Below, in pieces: positions 61,285 through 64,000 of a DNA stretch of 64,000 bases; position 1 is the stretch's first letter; every line of letters begins with the position of its first letter. Location: contig NZ_JBLBVK010000039.1 of the NCBI RefSeq assembly GCF_047314965.1, positions 49,820 through 113,819 of the forward strand, written 5' to 3'. The DNA is from JAVJUV01 sp047314965 (GTDB lineage Bacteria > Pseudomonadota > Alphaproteobacteria > Rhodobacterales > Rhodobacteraceae). Position numbers and translations under genes: made by a program. Below the pieces are notes generated by a model. It was not told where the DNA came from and did no database searches. It was given only the letters and a program-made list of their open reading frames with translations.

Positions 61285-62223
61285 ATGAACTGGATTTCGA
61301 ACTACGTCAGGCCAAAGATCAACTCGCTCTTCTCGCGCCGGGAAGTGCCGGAGAACCTGTGGAGCAAGTGCCCCGAATGCGGCACCATGCTGTTCCACCG
61401 CGAACTGGCCGAGAACCTGAACGTCTGCCCGAACTGCGACCATCACATGGCGATCACCCCGCGGGAGAGGTTCGCCGCGCTCTTCGATCAGAGCGTTTTC
61501 ACCGAGATCGACGTGCCGCAACCCACGGCTGACCCTCTGCATTTCCGCGATCAGAAGAAATACCCTGAACGCCTGAAGGCCGCCCAGAAACAGACCGGCG
61601 AAAAGGAAGCCATGCTGGTTGCCGAAGGCGAAATCGGCCGCACTCCGATCATCGCGGCGGCGCAGGACTTCAGCTTCATGGGCGGCTCCATGGGGATGTA
61701 TGTGGGCAACGCCATAATTGCGGCCGCCGAACGCGCGGTCACGCTCAAGCGCCCGCTGATCCTGTTTTCCGCCGCCGGGGGCGCGCGCATGCAGGAAGGC
61801 ATCCTGTCGCTGATGCAGATGCCCCGCTCCACCGTCGCCGTGGAAATGGTCAAGGAAGCGGGACTTCCCTATATCGTCGTTCTCACGCATCCGACGACCG
61901 GAGGGGTCACCGCCTCCTACGCGATGCTGGGTGACGTGCACATCGCCGAGCCGAACGCGCTGATCTGTTTTGCCGGCCCCCGCGTGATCGAGCAAACCAT
62001 CCGCGAAAAACTGCCGGAAGGCTTCCAGCGCGCCGAATATCTGCTGGACCACGGCATGCTGGACCGCGTGACGCACCGCCGCGACATGAAGTCCGAGCTG
62101 GTGACGATCACCCGCATGCTCATGGGCCTGCCCCCTGCAATTGCCGGCGATCTTCCGGCGCCGATCCGGTCCGAAGAGCCTTCCCTTCCCGCTACAAAGG
62201 ACGCCAAGGCCAAGGCCGGCTGA
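61285..62223 (+). CDS. accD: Acetyl-CoA carboxylase carboxyltransferase subunit beta
   Basis: A 312-residue subunit that transfers carboxyl from biotin to acetyl-CoA in fatty-acid synthesis. The N-terminal zinc ribbon is in KCPECGTMLFHREL and VCPNCDHHM. The carboxyltransferase core contains FMGGSMGMYVGNAIIAAAE, FSAAGGARMQEG and THPTTGGVTASYAMLGD. folC follows by 36 bp, the common order in proteobacteria. Confidence 0.97.
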   Translation: MNWISNYVRPKINSLFSRREVPENLWSKCPECGTMLFHRELAENLNVCPNCDHHMAITPRERFAALFDQSVFTEIDVPQPTADPLHFRDQKKYPERLKAAQKQTGEKEAMLVAEGEIGRTPIIAAAQDFSFMGGSMGMYVGNAIIAAAERAVTLKRPLILFSAAGGARMQEGILSLMQMPRSTVAVEMVKEAGLPYIVVLTHPTTGGVTASYAMLGDVHIAEPNALICFAGPRVIEQTIREKLPEGFQRAEYLLDHGMLDRVTHRRDMKSELVTITRMLMGLPPAIAGDLPAPIRSEEPSLPATKDAKAKAG

Positions 62224-62259
62224 TCCGTCCAACCTCACTTGCCGCCGGGATGCACGCCG

Positions 62260-63537
62260 ATGACCAAGCCGTCCTCCTCCGACGCAATTCTTCAGCGCAT
62301 GATGGCGCTGCATCCGAAGGTTATCGACCTGACGCTTGACCGCATGGGCCGCTGCCTCGACGCGGTTGGCAAGCCTCACGAACACCTGCCCCCTGTGATC
62401 CATGTCGCAGGGACCAATGGAAAGGGCTCGACCCAGGCCATGATCCGCGCCGGGCTGGAAGCCGCGGGTCAGACGGTTCATGCCTATACGTCGCCCCATC
62501 TGGCCTGGTTTCACGAGCGCATCCGCGTCGCCGGCGAAATCATCTCCGAAGAAAAGCTGACCGCCATCCTGGACGAGGTCTATCAGGCCAATGGCGGCCA
62601 CCAGATCACCTATTTCGAGATCACCACGGTCGCCGCCTTCCTCGCCTTCGTCCGCGAGACGGCCGACTGGACCTTGCTCGAAGTCGGGCTCGGCGGGCGC
62701 CACGACGCCACCAATGTCGTGGATCATCCCCGGCTGACGATCATCACCACCGTGGACCTCGATCACCAGCAGTTCCTCGGCGAAACATTAGGCGAAATCG
62801 CCTACCAGAAGGCCGGGATCATCAAGCGCGGCGTGCCCGTGGTGATCGGTCCCCAGCACGAGGAAAGCCTCGAGGTGATCGAGGCCGAAGCGGCCAAATA
62901 CAGCGCGCCCTGCCTCACCCATGGCCAGCACTGGCACGCCTGGGAGGAACGCGGGCGGCTGATCTACCAGGACGAGACCGGCCTTCTCGACCTGCCGCTG
63001 CCGAACCTGCGCGGTCCGCACCAGATCGGTAACGCGGGCATGGCCATCGCGGCGCTCCGCCACCTCGGCTTCGGCGAAGCCGCCTGCGAAGGCGCCGTCA
63101 CGAACGCCTACTGGCCCGCCCGCATGCAGCGACTCCACCACGGCCCGCTGGTCGAGGCCGCGCCCTGGGCCGAGCTCTGGCTCGACGGCGGCCACAACCC
63201 GGCCGCGGGCGAGGCGCTGGCTGCCACGCTCGCCGAAATGCCCCGGCGCCCGACCTACATGATCTGCGGCATGCTCTCGACCAAGGATGTCGCCGGTTAC
63301 CTGCGCCCCCTTGCAGCCCAGGCCGACAGCCTCCACGCGGTCGCCATCCCCGGCGAGACCGCCACGCTCCCCGCCGAAGACACCGCCGCCGCCGCCGAAA
63401 GCGTCGGCCTCCCCGCGATCGTCGCCACGTCGGTCGGAGAGGCGCTGGCCGATATCGTAGGCCGGGACCCGACAGCGCGGGTGCTGATTTGCGGCTCGCT
63501 CTACCTTGCCGGATCGGTGCTCAGGGAGAACGGGTAA
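62260..63537 (+). CDS. folC: Folylpolyglutamate/dihydrofolate synthase
   Basis: A 425-residue Mur-ligase-family enzyme for folate synthesis and glutamylation. The P-loop is HVAGTNGKGSTQAMI, then YTSPHLAWFHERIRV, the metal-binding EVGLGGRHDATNV, and the C-terminal DGGHNPAAGEA. ATG 62260 is preferred to the longer TTG-started frame. It lies downstream of accD. Confidence 0.95.
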   Translation: MTKPSSSDAILQRMMALHPKVIDLTLDRMGRCLDAVGKPHEHLPPVIHVAGTNGKGSTQAMIRAGLEAAGQTVHAYTSPHLAWFHERIRVAGEIISEEKLTAILDEVYQANGGHQITYFEITTVAAFLAFVRETADWTLLEVGLGGRHDATNVVDHPRLTIITTVDLDHQQFLGETLGEIAYQKAGIIKRGVPVVIGPQHEESLEVIEAEAAKYSAPCLTHGQHWHAWEERGRLIYQDETGLLDLPLPNLRGPHQIGNAGMAIAALRHLGFGEAACEGAVTNAYWPARMQRLHHGPLVEAAPWAELWLDGGHNPAAGEALAATLAEMPRRPTYMICGMLSTKDVAGYLRPLAAQADSLHAVAIPGETATLPAEDTAAAAESVGLPAIVATSVGEALADIVGRDPTARVLICGSLYLAGSVLRENG

Positions 63538-63857
63538 GGGGTGACGAGAGGGGCCTTGATGTGCCGCGCGGCGTCCGACCGCGGAGGGACCTGAAACAGT
63601 CTCGGTCGTCGCTTTATGGTCTCACGTGCCTCCAGCGGTTGTACGGTCTGCACCGTCGAAAAGCGTCCGCCCGGGGGGCGGTATTCGTCGGGCGAACCGT
63701 CTACTGTTCGGTCCGCTGATCCTCCTGATCGCTGCGTGGCGGCGCGCAAAGGCGCGCCTTGATTCCGCGCGACAGGCACCACCCGGACCTCCGGCCGAGC
63801 ACTGAGGCCAGAAACTCTGGGTGTCCGGAAGGCGGGACGGAACTGCCGTTTGACGTA
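63538..63857. other. Gene-free stretch with one GC hairpin
   Basis: 320 bases without a supported gene between folC and the RidA gene (convergent). GGCGCGC/GCGCGCC with an AAAG loop (63742-63759) followed by TTGATT is the only clear structure and may end folC transcription. Short frames here have no ribosome site or family signal. Confidence 0.5.
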
Positions 63858-64000
63858 TCAAGGTGAGATCAATACCTCTCCCTCAATCTCCATGGCAAAG
63901 CCAAGCGGCAATCCCGGCACTCCAATCGCGGATCTCGCATGTCGACCTATGGTCGAACCGAATACATCGATGATGAGATCGCTAAATCCATTCACGACAA
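63858..64000 (-). CDS. RidA/YjgF family protein, C-terminal part only
   Basis: Read on the minus strand, the last 46 residues and stop codon of a RidA-family protein are visible before the window edge. The pattern VNGFSDLIIDVFG, then GRHARSAIGVPGLPLGFAM and EIEGEVLI matches the RidA C terminus, including the conserved Arg before the LP segment. RidA hydrolyses reactive enamine/imine by-products of amino-acid enzymes. The frame is intact as far as it can be read; the start lies beyond base 64000. Confidence 0.85.
   Translation of the reverse strand, partial: VVNGFSDLIIDVFGSTIGRHARSAIGVPGLPLGFAMEIEGEVLISP

Overview
The window looks like chromosomal DNA of a marine alphaproteobacterium of the Rhodobacteraceae (Roseobacter group). 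Pointers are the high GC content, TRAP transporters, Rhodobacterales-type neighbourhoods such as mreBCD-mrdA-rodA and ihfB-lapA-trpF, a DUF6478-type protein, and an extragenic GC-rich repeat ending in a TATTTT box. No rRNA, tRNA, CRISPR array, transposase or phage gene was seen. Most of it is vertically inherited core genome, gene-dense and arranged in operons with ATGA or TGATG start/stop overlaps.

Layout: (1) 97-1469, a uracil-DNA-glycosylase-like gene and an SseB-like gene. (2) 1535-8112, minus strand, the cell elongation operon mreB-mreC-mreD-mrdA-rodA followed by a hydroxyacid reductase. (3) 8403-15227, a DctB/DctD-type two-component pair ahead of a two-gene TAXI TRAP transporter. (4) 15253-25305, minus strand, an eight-gene eukaryote-like signalling operon: Ser/Thr kinase, FHA protein, PP2C phosphatase, three different P-loop GTPase-like proteins (one dynamin-like), a putative roadblock-fold protein and an unrecognised protein. 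This is the best candidate for an undescribed system. (5) 25675-29339, coxSLM of the form II type. (6) 29523-33340, tdk, an MFS carrier, a second hydroxyacid dehydrogenase, csaA and proC. (7) 33404-36018, an Lrp regulator, a universal stress protein and a Na+/alanine symporter. (8) 36273-40048, ybjN, ubiK, lgt, a MidA-like methyltransferase and pgeF. (9) 40190-44771, a 46-residue protein, a degenerate Hint-domain protein, a second Lrp regulator, a prokaryotic ionotropic-glutamate-receptor-like channel, trxB and an FkbM methyltransferase. (10) 44980-48645, fused sat-cysC, then amt and glnK on the other strand. (11) 48912-52384, PBP1A, trpF, lapA and ihfB. (12) 52630-55153, a sulfotransferase divergent from a GT14 glycosyltransferase. 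(13) 55162-64000, small and metabolic genes (HIT, zinc finger, GAF, DUF6478-type, lipoprotein, ilvD, CPBP protease, accD, folC) ending in a RidA gene cut by the window edge.

How parts may work together: the Mre/RodA/PBP2 elongasome, PBP1A and PgeF all serve peptidoglycan. Sat-CysC makes PAPS, which the sulfotransferase would use as donor, probably on a surface glycan. GlnK gates Amt. In the signalling operon the kinase and phosphatase probably set the phosphorylation state of the FHA protein and/or the GTPases, and the dynamin-like member points to a membrane-remodelling output. That last model is inference from domain content only.
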